Notes: generated from the sequence alone by a model not told the origin. A stretch of DNA of 64,000 nucleotides from Streptomyces catenulae (GCF_000718015.1 NZ_JODY01000017.1:1-64000); one strand, 5' to 3'; positions 1 to 9,375 are shown, numbered from the stretch's first letter. Numbers and translations: made by a program.

Positions 1-175
1 CTCGGTGACGCATAATCACGTCGCGGTGTGAAATTCGGGCATGCCGAAATTCGTCCCGGTGAGGAGTCGTGCAGTAGTGGTGTGCCGCGATGCGGCGGAT
101 GGCTGCCACAGAACCGTTCCGGCTGAGTGGCAACTCGGAGAACACTACGTATCGGCCAGGGCCGTGTCAACCCGG

Positions 176-781
176 TCAGTCGAGGTCGCTGAGGCGGCCT
201 TCGGCGTCGGGCTGGGTCTCCTCCACGCGGCGCAGGAGACGGGTGAGGACCGCGCCGAGGATGCGGCGCTCCTCGCCGTCGAGGTCCTGGAGGAGGTCCT
301 CCTCGAAGACGGAGGCCATCCGCATGGCCTCCAGCCACTTCTCGCGGCCCTCGTGGGTCAGCTCGACGATCACCCGGACGCGGTTGTTCTCGTCCCGCTC
401 GCGGTTGACCAGCCCTTCGGCCGCCATGCGGTCGATGCGGTGGGTCATCGCCGCGGGGGTGAGGCCGAGGCGCTTGGCGAGTTCGCCGGGGCCGAGGCGG
501 TACGGGGCGCCCGAGACGACGAGGGCCTTGAGGACCTCCCATTCGGCGTTGCTCATGCCGAGGGTGGCGGTCTGGCGTCCGTAGGCGACGTTCATCCGGC
601 GGTTGAGTCGCTGGAGTGCGGAGACGACCTGTTCCACCTGGGGGTCGAGGTCTTGGAACTCTCGCTGGTAGGCCGCGATCTGTTCCTCAAGGCTCGGCTC
701 GGTGGCACCGGCCGTATCTGAGGTCTCAGGCATGCGCCGCAGTATGGCATGGAACTCATTGGCGTTGAAGTCCTTCGCCAT
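176..781 (-). CDS. MarR-family transcriptional regulator
   Basis: This 201-residue winged-helix regulator of the MarR/SlyA type has an N-terminal helical dimerisation segment and a wHTH near residues 80-135 (WEVLKALVVSG, LGPGELAKRLGLTPAAMTHR), followed by a wing with acidic residues (RERDENNRVRV). It is divergent from an MFS exporter, and a palindrome lies 12 bp upstream of the ATG at 781, so self-repression and control of the exporter are inferred. An internal ATG at 733 is a possible alternative start; neither has a strong ribosome binding site. The ligand is unknown, though MarR/MFS pairs usually respond to phenolic or antibiotic-like compounds. Confidence 0.9.
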   Translation of the reverse strand: MAKDFNANEFHAILRRMPETSDTAGATEPSLEEQIAAYQREFQDLDPQVEQVVSALQRLNRRMNVAYGRQTATLGMSNAEWEVLKALVVSGAPYRLGPGELAKRLGLTPAAMTHRIDRMAAEGLVNRERDENNRVRVIVELTHEGREKWLEAMRMASVFEEDLLQDLDGEERRILGAVLTRLLRRVEETQPDAEGRLSDLD

Positions 782-792
782 GTACTCTTTAG

Positions 793-813
793 CTTCGAAC
801 TTTAGAGTTGAAG
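793..813. promoter_or_regulatory. Palindromic MarR operator candidate
   Basis: An inverted repeat has arms CTTCgAACT (793-801) and AGTTGAAG (806-813) with a four-base centre and one unmatched base. Its length and AT-rich character fit MarR operators. It sits in the divergent marR/MFS intergenic region, immediately upstream of the marR start, in DNA that is less GC-rich than its surroundings. Confidence 0.6.
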
Positions 814-947
814 TCTTCAGGGTGTGATCGTCCGGTCCCCTGGAGCAGCGGGGGCTTCTTGGTGTCCGCGCGCCCGTCCGTCGGGCTTCCTCCGCAGTTC
901 ATCCCGTACTTCCTGATCGTCTTCCGACCTGACCTAGGTAGGTGAGT

Positions 948-2240
948 GTGACCACCGCAATGGGCGCCGCGCTGCGCCGGATCCAGCTGGGGAACGCGCT
1001 GAGCGCGTTCGGCAACGGCTTCACGGTTCCGTATCTCTACGTCTATGTGGCGAAGGTGCGGGACCTGGGTGCCAGTACCGCGGGTGTGGTGCTGGCGATG
1101 CTGGCGATCTCCGCGCTGGCCGTGCTGCCGCTGACCGGTCGGGCCATCGACCGGCGCGGTCCCCTTCCGGTGGCCGTCGTCGGTACGGTCTCGGCGGCGC
1201 TCGGTGCGCTGGGGATGGGGCTCTCCGTCAGCCAGGCGCAGGTCATCGCGTCGGCGGTGGCGCTCGGTGCCGGTATCGCGGTGATCCAGCCGGCGCTCGC
1301 CACGATGATCGTGTGGTGCTCGACGACGGTGACCCGCTCGCGGGCGTTCGCCACACAGTTCTTCCTGAACAACCTGGGTCTGGGTATCGGCGGGCTGGTC
1401 GGCGGGCTGCTCGTCGACCCGGCGCACGCGTCGAGCTTCGTGCGGCTCTTCGCCATCGAGGCGGCGATGTTCCTGGTGCTCGGTGCGGCGGTGGCGACCG
1501 TACGGCTGCCGCGGGCGCCGAAGGTCGAGGACGCGGTGCCGACCGGTGAGCGGCCGCAGGGTGCGTGGCGGGCGCTCTTCGCCGACCGGCGGATGGTGTG
1601 GCTGTGCGTGCTGGGCTTCGTCCTCTTCTTCGCCTGCTACGGACAGTTCGAGTCGGGGCTCGCGGCGTACGCCACCGAGGTCACCCGGATCGCTCCGGCC
1701 ACGCTGGGGATCGCGCTGGCGGCCAACACGGCGGCGATCGTGGTGGCGCAGTTCGTGGTGTTGAAGCTCGTCGAGCGGCGGCGCCGCAGCCGGGTGATGG
1801 CGCTGGTCGGGCTGATCTGGACGGTGGCGTGGGTCGCGGCCGGTCTGTCCGGGCTGGTGCACGGCTCGCAGGTGATCGCGACGACGCTGCTGATCTCGAC
1901 GTACGCGCTCTTCGGTATCGGTGAGTCGCTGCTGTCGCCGACGGTGGCGCCGCTGGTGGCCGATCTGGCGCCGGCGTCGCTGATCGGGCAGTACAACTCG
2001 GCGTTCGCGCTGGTCAAGCAGTTGGCGCTGGCGATCGGTCCGGCCGTGGGCGCGCTGATGGTGGGCCACGGGATGTCGGCGGCGTACATCGGGATGCTGG
2101 TGCTGTGTGCGCTGGGGATCACGGTGCTGTCGCTGCGGCTGGGGCGGATGCTCACCCCGGTGCAGGACAACCCGCACCGTGCGGCGGCCGCTCCGGTGCG
2201 TGCGGTGCAGGACGCGGAGACCGCGGTGGCGGTGGCCTGA
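948..2240 (+). CDS. MFS transporter
   Basis: This is a 430-residue major facilitator with about 12 hydrophobic helices. The loop after helix 2 (GRAIDRRGPLPV) is the MFS motif A analogue, and a long cytoplasmic linker near residues 185-205 divides the two halves. It probably exports a small lipophilic compound. The GTG at 948 was chosen because AGGTAGG lies five bases upstream; a GTG at 942 overlaps that site. It is divergent from the MarR gene and presumably controlled by it. A perfect terminator hairpin follows the stop. Confidence 0.9.
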   Translation: MTTAMGAALRRIQLGNALSAFGNGFTVPYLYVYVAKVRDLGASTAGVVLAMLAISALAVLPLTGRAIDRRGPLPVAVVGTVSAALGALGMGLSVSQAQVIASAVALGAGIAVIQPALATMIVWCSTTVTRSRAFATQFFLNNLGLGIGGLVGGLLVDPAHASSFVRLFAIEAAMFLVLGAAVATVRLPRAPKVEDAVPTGERPQGAWRALFADRRMVWLCVLGFVLFFACYGQFESGLAAYATEVTRIAPATLGIALAANTAAIVVAQFVVLKLVERRRRSRVMALVGLIWTVAWVAAGLSGLVHGSQVIATTLLISTYALFGIGESLLSPTVAPLVADLAPASLIGQYNSAFALVKQLALAIGPAVGALMVGHGMSAAYIGMLVLCALGITVLSLRLGRMLTPVQDNPHRAAAAPVRAVQDAETAVAVA

Positions 2241-2298
2241 GCGGTCCCGGCGGGCGGTGACCCGTACCCGTAGGGGGAGCCCGTACAGGGGAAGAGTG

Positions 2299-2338
2299 AT
2301 GACGAACGGCCCGGCGAGTGCGCCGGGCCGTTCGTCAT
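2299..2338. terminator. Bidirectional intrinsic terminator
   Basis: A perfect 18-bp stem (2299-2316 with 2321-2338) closes a four-base loop between the convergent ends of the MFS gene and the phosphatase gene. It can serve both strands. It has no long U-tract, as is usual in Streptomyces. Confidence 0.85.
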
Positions 2339-2346
2339 GAGCGGGG

Positions 2347-4149
2347 TCAGGGGGACGGGAGGGCGAATTCGCACCAGACGGCCTTGCCGCCGTCGGGGGT
2401 GCGGCGGGAGCCCCAGTTGGAGGCGATGGTCGCGACGATGGAGATGCCGCGGCCCGCCTCGTCCGCGGGCTCGGCGGTGCGGCGGCGCGGGAGGTGGTCG
2501 TCGCCGTCGGTGACCTCGACGATCAGGCGGCGGTCGGTGCGGCGCAGCCGCAGGCGCATCGGCGGGGTGCCGTGCTGGAGGGAGTTGGCGACCAGCTCGC
2601 TGGCGGCGAGGACGCCGAGGTCGTGCAGCTCGGGGGCGAAGCGCCAGGAGGCGAGCACCCCGGAGGCGAAGGCGCGGGCGCGCGGGGCGGCCTCGGTGCC
2701 GCCGTGCAGCTCCAGGACGGCGTTGTGGAACAGCTCGGCGTCGTGGCCGGTGCGCTCGGGGTGCTGGACGACGAGGATCGCGACGTCGTCGTCGTGCGCG
2801 TCGGTGATGCCCATGGAGCGCAGCAGGCGGTCGCAGACGACGGCGGGGGCGTCGTCCGCCCCGGCGAAGGCGGTGGCCAGCGCCTCGACGCCGTGGTCGA
2901 TGTCCTTGTCGCGGCGTTCGACGAGGCCGTCGGTGTAGAGGACGGCGGCGGCGCCCGCACCGAGCGGGACGGTGCCGGAGGTGTGCAGCCAGCCGCCGGT
3001 GCCCAGGGGTGGGCCGGTCGGTTCGGCGGCGCGGTGGACGGTGCCGTCGGCGTCGCGGACGAGGATCGGCAGGTGCCCGGCGGAGGCGTAGACCAGACGG
3101 CCCTCGTTGGGGTCGTGGACGGCGTAGACGCAGGTGGCGATCTGGCTGGCGTCGATCTCGGCGGCGAGGCCGTCGAGGAGCTGGAGGACCTCGTGGGGCG
3201 GCAGGTCGAGGCGGGCGTAGGCGCGGACGGCGGTGCGCAGCTGGCCCATGACGGCGGCGGCGCGGACCCCGCGGCCCATGACGTCGCCGATGACGAGGGC
3301 GGTGCGGCCGCCGCCGAGGGTGATGACGTCGTACCAGTCGCCGCCGACCGCGGCGTCGGTGCCGCCGGGGCGGTAGGTGGCGGCGACGCGGAGGTCGTCG
3401 GGCTGCTCCAGCTCCTGCGGGAGGAGGGAGCGCTGGAGGGTGACGGCGGCGGCGCGCTGGCGGGCCTCGCTGGCGCGGAGGCGTTCGGCCGATTCGATCT
3501 GGTCGGTGACCTCGGCGCCGAAGACAAGGACGCCCTTGTGCGGGGCGACGCAGGCGACCTCCGGGTCGGGGGCCGGGCCGCTGGCGGCGACCTCGATGGG
3601 GGTGCAGGTGAAGGTGTAGTAGGTGTCGCGGACGCGGGCGGCTCCGGCGCGGATGCGGCGGGATTTGACGGTGCGGGGGCGGCCGCTGCGCAGGACCTGG
3701 TCCATCAGGGGGAGCAGGCCGAGTTCGTCCAGCTCGGGCAGGGCCTCGCGGGCGGTGCGGCCGGCCGGGCGGGGGCCGAAGACGGTGGCGTAGGCGGCGT
3801 TGACGTAGGCGAGGCGGTGCTCGGGGCCGTAGACGACGGCGACCAGGGCGGGGATGGTGCCGAGGATGTCGTGGACGGAGAGGGCGTCGACGGTGGGCGG
3901 GGTGGGGGTGCCCGTGAGGCCCTCGGTGCCCGTGGGGTCCTCGGGGGCAGCGGGTGGCTCCCCGCCGTCGGGGCCGGTGGGGCCGGAGGTCTCGGCGCGG
4001 GCGGCCGGGACGGCGCCGCCGGGCGGGGGTTCGGCCGCGGTGGGGCGGGCGGCGGGTGCCTGCCGGCCGTTGGGCGGGGTGGCGGCCGGGCGTGCGGTCC
4101 GGCCGGTGCGCCGCTGGGGGAGCTTGGCGCTCCAGCGCGTGAAGATCAC
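2347..4149 (-). CDS. PAS / SpoIIE-type PP2C phosphatase / HATPase protein
   Basis: This 600-residue regulatory protein has a low-complexity Pro/Gly N-terminus (1-85) and a PAS sensor domain (about 90-200; LAYVNAAYATVFG). A SpoIIE-like PP2C phosphatase domain follows (about 245-455; GGDWYDV, GDVMGRG, and the metal-binding DDDVAIL). A GHKL ATPase/anti-sigma-kinase domain ends it (about 470-595; ASELVANSLQHG, GRGISIV). Such fusions act in partner-switching control of alternative sigma factors by dephosphorylating anti-anti-sigma proteins. No anti-sigma partner is encoded beside it. The start is GTG at 4149, with AGAGG nine bases upstream. Confidence 0.92.
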   Translation of the reverse strand: MIFTRWSAKLPQRRTGRTARPAATPPNGRQAPAARPTAAEPPPGGAVPAARAETSGPTGPDGGEPPAAPEDPTGTEGLTGTPTPPTVDALSVHDILGTIPALVAVVYGPEHRLAYVNAAYATVFGPRPAGRTAREALPELDELGLLPLMDQVLRSGRPRTVKSRRIRAGAARVRDTYYTFTCTPIEVAASGPAPDPEVACVAPHKGVLVFGAEVTDQIESAERLRASEARQRAAAVTLQRSLLPQELEQPDDLRVAATYRPGGTDAAVGGDWYDVITLGGGRTALVIGDVMGRGVRAAAVMGQLRTAVRAYARLDLPPHEVLQLLDGLAAEIDASQIATCVYAVHDPNEGRLVYASAGHLPILVRDADGTVHRAAEPTGPPLGTGGWLHTSGTVPLGAGAAAVLYTDGLVERRDKDIDHGVEALATAFAGADDAPAVVCDRLLRSMGITDAHDDDVAILVVQHPERTGHDAELFHNAVLELHGGTEAAPRARAFASGVLASWRFAPELHDLGVLAASELVANSLQHGTPPMRLRLRRTDRRLIVEVTDGDDHLPRRRTAEPADEAGRGISIVATIASNWGSRRTPDGGKAVWCEFALPSP

Positions 4150-4539
4150 GGAGGGGTACCTCTTACTTCGCTTCGTCGCGCGGGCTCGGACCTGTCGTCA
4201 CGCTCCCGTTGTCGCCCGAAGGGCGCCGGGCAGGACCTTCCGGGCACGTCCTGGGGCCGTCGGCTCGTGGGACGTGCCTGCCGGGGGACCGGCGGGCGGT
4301 CGGCCGGGGTCCTGTGGGGCGCTCTCTGACGTGATGCAGCAAACGTCCGAATTCCTCGTGATTATTACTCTTCGCGGAGACGAGCCCACCCATGGTCACA
4401 CGACCAGTGTGGCCGACCCGCGCGGTATCCGTCAGACGTCCGGGCACCGGGGTGGAGTTCCGGACTCCGTTTCGCCCGGCCGGACCCGGTGCGGCCGGGC
4501 CGCGCGGGTGGGGCGTGGCGTGTCCCGGCGGGCGGTGGG
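4150..4539. other. Gene-free stretch upstream of the PP2C gene
   Basis: No coding segment is supported here. The part near 4335-4385 is AT-richer than the rest and is the likely promoter region of the minus-strand phosphatase gene. I could not identify a confident -35/-10 pair. Confidence 0.4.
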
Positions 4540-5928
4540 TCAGCTGGCCTCGTTGTGGCGGCCCGTACCGGCGGCCAGCTCGAATTCGGCGCGGGGGTTC
4601 TCCAGCGAGCCGAGCGAGACGATCTCGCGTTTGAACAGGCCGGAGAGGGTCCACTCGGCGAGCACCTTGGCCTTGCGGTTGAAGGTGGGGATGCGGCTGA
4701 GGTGGTAGGCACGGTGCATGAACCACGCCGGGTAGCCCTTGAGCTTGCGGCCGTAGACGTGGGCGACGCCCTTGTGGAGGCCGAGGGAGGCGACGGAGCC
4801 GACGTACTTGTGCCGGTAGTCGAGGAGCGGGCCGCCGCGGACGGCGGCGGCGACGTTCTCGGCGAGGGTGCGGGCCTGGCGTACCGCGTGCTGGGCGTTG
4901 GGGGCGCAGAGGGCGGGCGGGTCGTCCGGCGTGGCGGGTTCGGGGGCGGTCAGGTCGGGGACGGCGGCGGCGTCCCCGGCGGACCAGACGTGGTCGACGC
5001 CGTCGACCTGGAGGGCGGCGGTGCACCGGAGGCGGCCGTGGCCGTTGAGGGGCAGGCCGGTGGCGGCGAGGATCGGGTGCGGTTTGACGCCCGCGGTCCA
5101 CACGAGGGTGCGGGTGGGGAAGCGGGAGCCGTCGCTGAGGACGGCGGTGCGGTTCTCGCAGGAGTCGAGGCGGGTGTCGAGGCGGACGTCGATGTTGCGG
5201 GCGCGCAGCTCGCGTACGGCGTAGCGGCCCATCTCGGGGCCCACCTCGGGAAGGATCTTTCCGGTCGCCTCGACGAGGATCCACTTCAGGTCGGTGGCCT
5301 CGATGTTGTGGTAGTAGCGGGCGGCGTAGCGGGCCATGTCCTCCAGTTCGGCGAGCGCCTCGACGCCTGCGTAGCCGCCGCCGACGAAGACGAAGGTGAG
5401 CGCGGCGTCGCGGACGGCCGGGTCGCGGGTGGAGGAGGCGATGTCGAGCTGTTCGAGGACGTGGTTGCGCAGGCCGATGGCCTCCTCGACGGTCTTGAAG
5501 CCGATGCCGAAGTCGGCGAGCCCGGGGACCGGGAGGGTGCGGGAGACGGAGCCGGGGGCGAGGATCAGCTCGTCGTAGGGGATCTCGGTGTCGGCGGCGC
5601 CGGTCGCCTCGGTGGCGAGGGTCTCGACGGTGGCGGTGCGCGCGTCGTGGTCGAGGGCGGTGACCTCGCCGATGACGACCCGGCACTGCGGCAGCACCCG
5701 GCGCAGCGGCACGACGACATGGCGGGGGGAGATGGATCCGGCCGCGGCCTCGGGGAGGAACGGCTGATAGGTCATGTACGGCTCGGGGTCCACCACGGTG
5801 ATCTCGACGCCGCCCTGCCGCAGCTCCTGCTTGAGTTTCCGCTGCAGCCGCAGGGCGCTGTACATGCCCACGTAGCCGCCGCCGACGATCAGGATGCGCG
5901 CCACATCGTTCGAAGACACAGCCTTCAC
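4540..5928 (-). CDS. ndh: Type II NADH:quinone dehydrogenase (NDH-2-like)
   Basis: This 462-residue FAD-dependent pyridine nucleotide oxidoreductase would pass electrons from NADH to menaquinone without proton pumping. The N-terminal dinucleotide fold has GGGYVG at residues 16-21 for FAD, a second GGGYAG near residue 170 binds NADH, and AGDAAAVPD followed by CAPNAQHAVRQA closes the FAD site. The C-terminus (WFMHRAYHLSRIPTFNRKA) resembles the amphipathic membrane-attachment region of NDH-2. The GTG at 5928 was chosen because GAGGAG lies seven bases upstream; a longer open frame to 6069 has no support. It is divergent from a TetR regulator that may control it. Confidence 0.88.
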   Translation of the reverse strand: MKAVSSNDVARILIVGGGYVGMYSALRLQRKLKQELRQGGVEITVVDPEPYMTYQPFLPEAAAGSISPRHVVVPLRRVLPQCRVVIGEVTALDHDARTATVETLATEATGAADTEIPYDELILAPGSVSRTLPVPGLADFGIGFKTVEEAIGLRNHVLEQLDIASSTRDPAVRDAALTFVFVGGGYAGVEALAELEDMARYAARYYHNIEATDLKWILVEATGKILPEVGPEMGRYAVRELRARNIDVRLDTRLDSCENRTAVLSDGSRFPTRTLVWTAGVKPHPILAATGLPLNGHGRLRCTAALQVDGVDHVWSAGDAAAVPDLTAPEPATPDDPPALCAPNAQHAVRQARTLAENVAAAVRGGPLLDYRHKYVGSVASLGLHKGVAHVYGRKLKGYPAWFMHRAYHLSRIPTFNRKAKVLAEWTLSGLFKREIVSLGSLENPRAEFELAAGTGRHNEAS

Positions 5929-6350
5929 AGAGCTTCTCCTCGCGGTGGACCGGTCCCGGCAGGGCCCCGGGGTCAGGCCGGCCGGTGGCACGGCAGCCCC
6001 AGGAGGCACTGTGCCCCCGGGAAGGCACAGCACTGTTCCATGACGCCTTCCCGGCCGCGCTTTGTCCACAGGCTCGACGAAATGCGCGGGCGGTCGCGCG
6101 GGGCCGGGCGGAGGGTCGGCTTCCGCGGTGTGCGAGCGAGGTGCGCAGGTCAGGCGGGCGGTGGCGGGGCGCTGGGGGAACGCCGTGGAGAAGGTGGTGC
6201 CGGTATAGGCCGATCGGGGGTGCGGAGTGCCCGGAACTGACCCTTCATTCTTGACCGGGGCTCAACTATGTTCGGTAGCTCGTGGGGGCGGGCCCGCTCA
6301 TCGGCGCGCCCCTTTTCCGTCAGGGCGGGGAGTCTCCGGGGGGAGACGTC
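5929..6350. promoter_or_regulatory. Divergent ndh/tetR intergenic region
   Basis: This 422-bp region must hold both promoters. The clearest element is an inverted repeat with arms CTGTGCC (6009-6015) and GGCACAG (6024-6030), about 80 bp upstream of the ndh start. It does not match the Rex operator consensus TTGTGN8CACAA. It could be the TetR site. Confidence 0.4.
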
Positions 6351-7187
6351 ATGACCGGGGGATCACATATGCATATGCAGGGCACACATTGGTCGGGCAC
6401 CGTCACGGCGCCCGTTAACGGCGGCCGGGCCGCCATGGCGCACGGCGGCGAGGCCGACGGGCGCACCGGGCGGCCCGCAGGAGGGGGCTCCCGCAGCGCG
6501 CCGCTGCGGGTGGACGCCCAGCGCAATCTGGAGCACGTGCTGCGCGCCGCGCGCGAGGTCTTCGGCGAGTTGGGGTACGGCGCGCCCATGGAGGACGTCG
6601 CCCGGCGCGCACGGGTCGGCGTCGGGACGGTCTACCGCCGCTTCCCGAGCAAGGACGTGCTGGTACGGCGGATAGCCGAGGAGGAGACGTCCCGGCTGAC
6701 CGAGCAGGCGCGCACCGCGCTGGGCCAGGAGGAGGACCCCTGGTCGGCGCTCTCCCGCTTCCTGCGGACGTCGGTCGCCTCGGGCGCCGGGCGGCTGCTG
6801 CCGCCGAACGTGCTGCGCGTCGGCACCGGTCCGGAGGCGGAGACGGTGGTCCCCGAGGGGGCGGCCGACGCCGGGCAGTCCGCCGCCGCGGGCGCCCGGG
6901 TGCCGCAGCAACGGGTGCCGGTGGCGGGCGGGGAGCCCGCCGTGGACGCGTACGGCGCGGAGGCGGAGCGCACCGGGGGTGTGCCCGCGCTGCTGGATGT
7001 CGTCGGGCGGCTCGTGGAGCGCGCCAGGTCGGCGGGGGCGCTGCGGCCGGACGTCACGGTCGGCGACGTACTGCTGGTGATCGCCACCAGCGCGCCGACG
7101 CTGCCCGATCCGGGGCATCAGCAGGCGGCGTCCGCGCGGCTGCTGGACATTCTGCTGGAGGGGCTCCGGTCGCGGCCGCAGAGCTGA
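6351..7187 (+). CDS. TetR-family transcriptional regulator
   Basis: This protein of about 278 residues has a TetR HTH near residues 60-110 (VLRAAREVFGELGYG, VARRARVGVGTVYRRF). The ligand domain carries an Ala/Gly/Pro-rich insertion near 165-215, which is long for the family. The ATG at 6351 has GGGGGGAG six bases upstream; an ATG at 6435 gives a protein closer to normal TetR length but lacks a ribosome binding site. It is divergent from ndh, so local control of respiratory NADH oxidation is plausible. A 12-bp palindrome lies within codons 6-9. Confidence 0.85.
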   Translation: MTGGSHMHMQGTHWSGTVTAPVNGGRAAMAHGGEADGRTGRPAGGGSRSAPLRVDAQRNLEHVLRAAREVFGELGYGAPMEDVARRARVGVGTVYRRFPSKDVLVRRIAEEETSRLTEQARTALGQEEDPWSALSRFLRTSVASGAGRLLPPNVLRVGTGPEAETVVPEGAADAGQSAAAGARVPQQRVPVAGGEPAVDAYGAEAERTGGVPALLDVVGRLVERARSAGALRPDVTVGDVLLVIATSAPTLPDPGHQQAASARLLDILLEGLRSRPQS

Positions 7188-7410
7188 CGTAAGGGTGAGA
7201 TCCGGCCGGGGCGGCGCGTCCCGGCCGGAGCGCTGTCCGCCGCCGGTGCCGGGGCGCGCACATTGTGCCCCGGAACCGCGTCCGAAGGGGCTCTCTCCGG
7301 GGAGCGCGCCCCGGACGAGTGGTTGCGGGGACTGACCCCTCGACCCGGGCGTGTCGTGTGGCACGCTTGCGCGGTGTTCCGGTGTGACGGCGTGTTCGGG
7401 GGCCTTGGCG

Positions 7411-9375
7411 ATGACTCTTGACGGGCGGGACGAACAGCACGGTGGCGACCACACCACCACGGATCCGGACGGACGGACGGGACAGGTCCCGGGACAGACG
7501 GGGCCGCTGGGCGCCACTCCCCCGGCCGCCGGTCCGACGGCGCCGCAGGCGCGCGCCGGGGGGACGCCGCTCGCCGGTGTGCCGCCGCAGCGCGAGCGCA
7601 CCGAGCCGCCGGGCGCCGGATCCGAGGGCCCGTCAGCCGCGTCCGGGCCGCGGGAGGGTACGGAGGACGCCGAGGGCGGTCCGGCATCCGATGCCGCGCT
7701 GATCACCGCGATGCGCGCCGGGGACGACGGTGCGTACGAGCAGCTCTACCGCCGCCATGCCGAGGCGGTGCGCCGCTATGCGCGCGGCTGCTGCCGGGAC
7801 GCGCACACCGCCGAGGACCTGACCGGCGAGGTGTTCGCCCGCACGTTGCAGGCGGTGCGGGGCGGGGCGGGGCCGGACACCGCGGTGCGGGCGTATCTGC
7901 TGACGACGGTCCGGCGGGTGGCGGCCGCCTGGGCGAAGACCGCGAAGCGGGAGCAGCTGGTCGAGGACTTCGCGGTGTTCGCGGTCTCGGCGGCGGGGGC
8001 GTCGATGGGCGCCGGTGGCGGTCCGGGCAGCGGGGTCGATCTCGGCGCCGACGTCCGGGCGATGCAGGAGGCCGAGCGGACGCTGGCGATGCAGGCGTTC
8101 CGCAGCCTGCCGGAGCGCTATCAGACGGTGCTGTGGCACACCACCGTCGAGGAGGAGACGCCCAGTCAGGTCGCGCCGCTGCTCGGGCTGACCGCCAACG
8201 CCACCGCGGTGCTGGCGCACCGGGCCCGCGAGGGGCTGAAGCAGGCCTATCTGCAGGCGCACGTCAGCCAATCGCTGACCGCCGGTGGCGACTGCGCGCG
8301 CTACGCCGACCGGCTCGGCGCGTACGCCCGCGGCGGGTTGCGGATGCGGGCGGAGCGGGGGCTGCGCAAGCATCTCGACGGGTGTGCGCGGTGCCGGACG
8401 GCGGCGATGGAGGTCGCCGACGTCAACCAGCGGATCGGCGCGCTGCTGCCGGTCGCCGTCATCGGCTGGTTCGCCGCCACGTACGCGGTCAAGGCCGCGG
8501 CGGCGGTCGCCGGGACGGCCGGGGTCGGCGCGGTGGCCGGGGCGGGGGCCGCGGCGGCGGCGACCGGTGGCGGTTCCTCGGGCGGTGCGGCGGGCGGCGC
8601 CGCGGCGGGGGAGGCGCTGGGGATGCCCGCGAAGGTCGCGATCGGCGCCGGGGTGATGGTCGTCGCCGGTGCGGCGCTGGCGATGGCGATGACCGGGGCG
8701 CAGGAGCCGCCGAAGCAGCCGGAGGCGCGGAAGGCGCCGACGCCCGCCGTGGCGCCGCGGACGCCCGCGCCCACGCCGACGCCCACGCCGAGGCCGGAGC
8801 CCACGCCGCCGCCCGCCACCCGTCCGGCGCCGCCGCCCCCGCCGAAGCCCACCCCGAAGCCGACGCCCACGCCCACCCCGCCCAGGCCCAGCCCGACGCC
8901 GACGCCCACGCCGACGCCGACCCCCACGCCGAGCCCGGCGCCGACGCCGTACCCCCTCAACTCCCTCGGGATGGACCTCGGTGGGGACGGTACGGAGCCG
9001 GAGGTCCATCTCTGGGGCAGCAGTTGGATATGGCAGCGGGACGCGCCGGAGATCGCCGAGCGGTCGTACCCGCACGGGGTGACGGTCCACGGCGCGTCCA
9101 GCGTCGTCATCGACCTCAACCGCCCCTGCACCTCGTACGACGCGGTCGCCGGGGTGGACGATCTCAGCCTGGGGCGGGGCGCGGTGCGGTTCTCCGTGGA
9201 GGGGGACGGCGCGCCGCTGTGGCACTCCGACGTGGTGCGCGGCGGGCGGCCCGGGGTGCCGGTGCACGTGCCGCTGACCGGCGTGAAGACGCTGCGGCTG
9301 AGCGTGGCGCCGCAGCGGCCGATGGACGCGTTGACGCTCGCGGACTGGGCGCGGTCGGAGATCAACTGCCGCTGA
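7411..9375 (+). CDS. ECF-like sigma factor fused to zinc anti-sigma motif, TM segments and NPCBM-like domain
   Basis: This is a 654-residue multidomain protein. After a Gly/Pro-rich N-terminus come sigma region 2 (about 93-155; YEQLYRRHAEAVRRYA) and region 4 (about 229-285; LPERYQTVLWHTTVEEETPSQVA). A zinc anti-sigma-like motif with HLDGCARC (Hx3Cx2C) lies near 295-330, and two hydrophobic segments near 343-365 and 408-430. A Pro/Thr-rich spacer (about 435-515) leads to a C-terminal domain matching the NPCBM/NEW2 carbohydrate-binding fold (SYPHGVTVHGASSVVIDL). The layout suggests a membrane-tethered sigma factor carrying its own inhibitor and an external sensor. Domain calls are from motif reading. 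The ATG at 7411 has GGGGG eight bases upstream; GTG at 7384 is an alternative. Confidence 0.85.
   Translation: MTLDGRDEQHGGDHTTTDPDGRTGQVPGQTGPLGATPPAAGPTAPQARAGGTPLAGVPPQRERTEPPGAGSEGPSAASGPREGTEDAEGGPASDAALITAMRAGDDGAYEQLYRRHAEAVRRYARGCCRDAHTAEDLTGEVFARTLQAVRGGAGPDTAVRAYLLTTVRRVAAAWAKTAKREQLVEDFAVFAVSAAGASMGAGGGPGSGVDLGADVRAMQEAERTLAMQAFRSLPERYQTVLWHTTVEEETPSQVAPLLGLTANATAVLAHRAREGLKQAYLQAHVSQSLTAGGDCARYADRLGAYARGGLRMRAERGLRKHLDGCARCRTAAMEVADVNQRIGALLPVAVIGWFAATYAVKAAAAVAGTAGVGAVAGAGAAAAATGGGSSGGAAGGAAAGEALGMPAKVAIGAGVMVVAGAALAMAMTGAQEPPKQPEARKAPTPAVAPRTPAPTPTPTPRPEPTPPPATRPAPPPPPKPTPKPTPTPTPPRPSPTPTPTPTPTPTPSPAPTPYPLNSLGMDLGGDGTEPEVHLWGSSWIWQRDAPEIAERSYPHGVTVHGASSVVIDLNRPCTSYDAVAGVDDLSLGRGAVRFSVEGDGAPLWHSDVVRGGRPGVPVHVPLTGVKTLRLSVAPQRPMDALTLADWARSEINCR

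Noticed and set aside
5929..6350. Rex (NADH-sensing) operator upstream of ndh
   Set aside because: The only dyad (CTGTGCC/GGCACAG) does not fit the TTGTGN8CACAA consensus.
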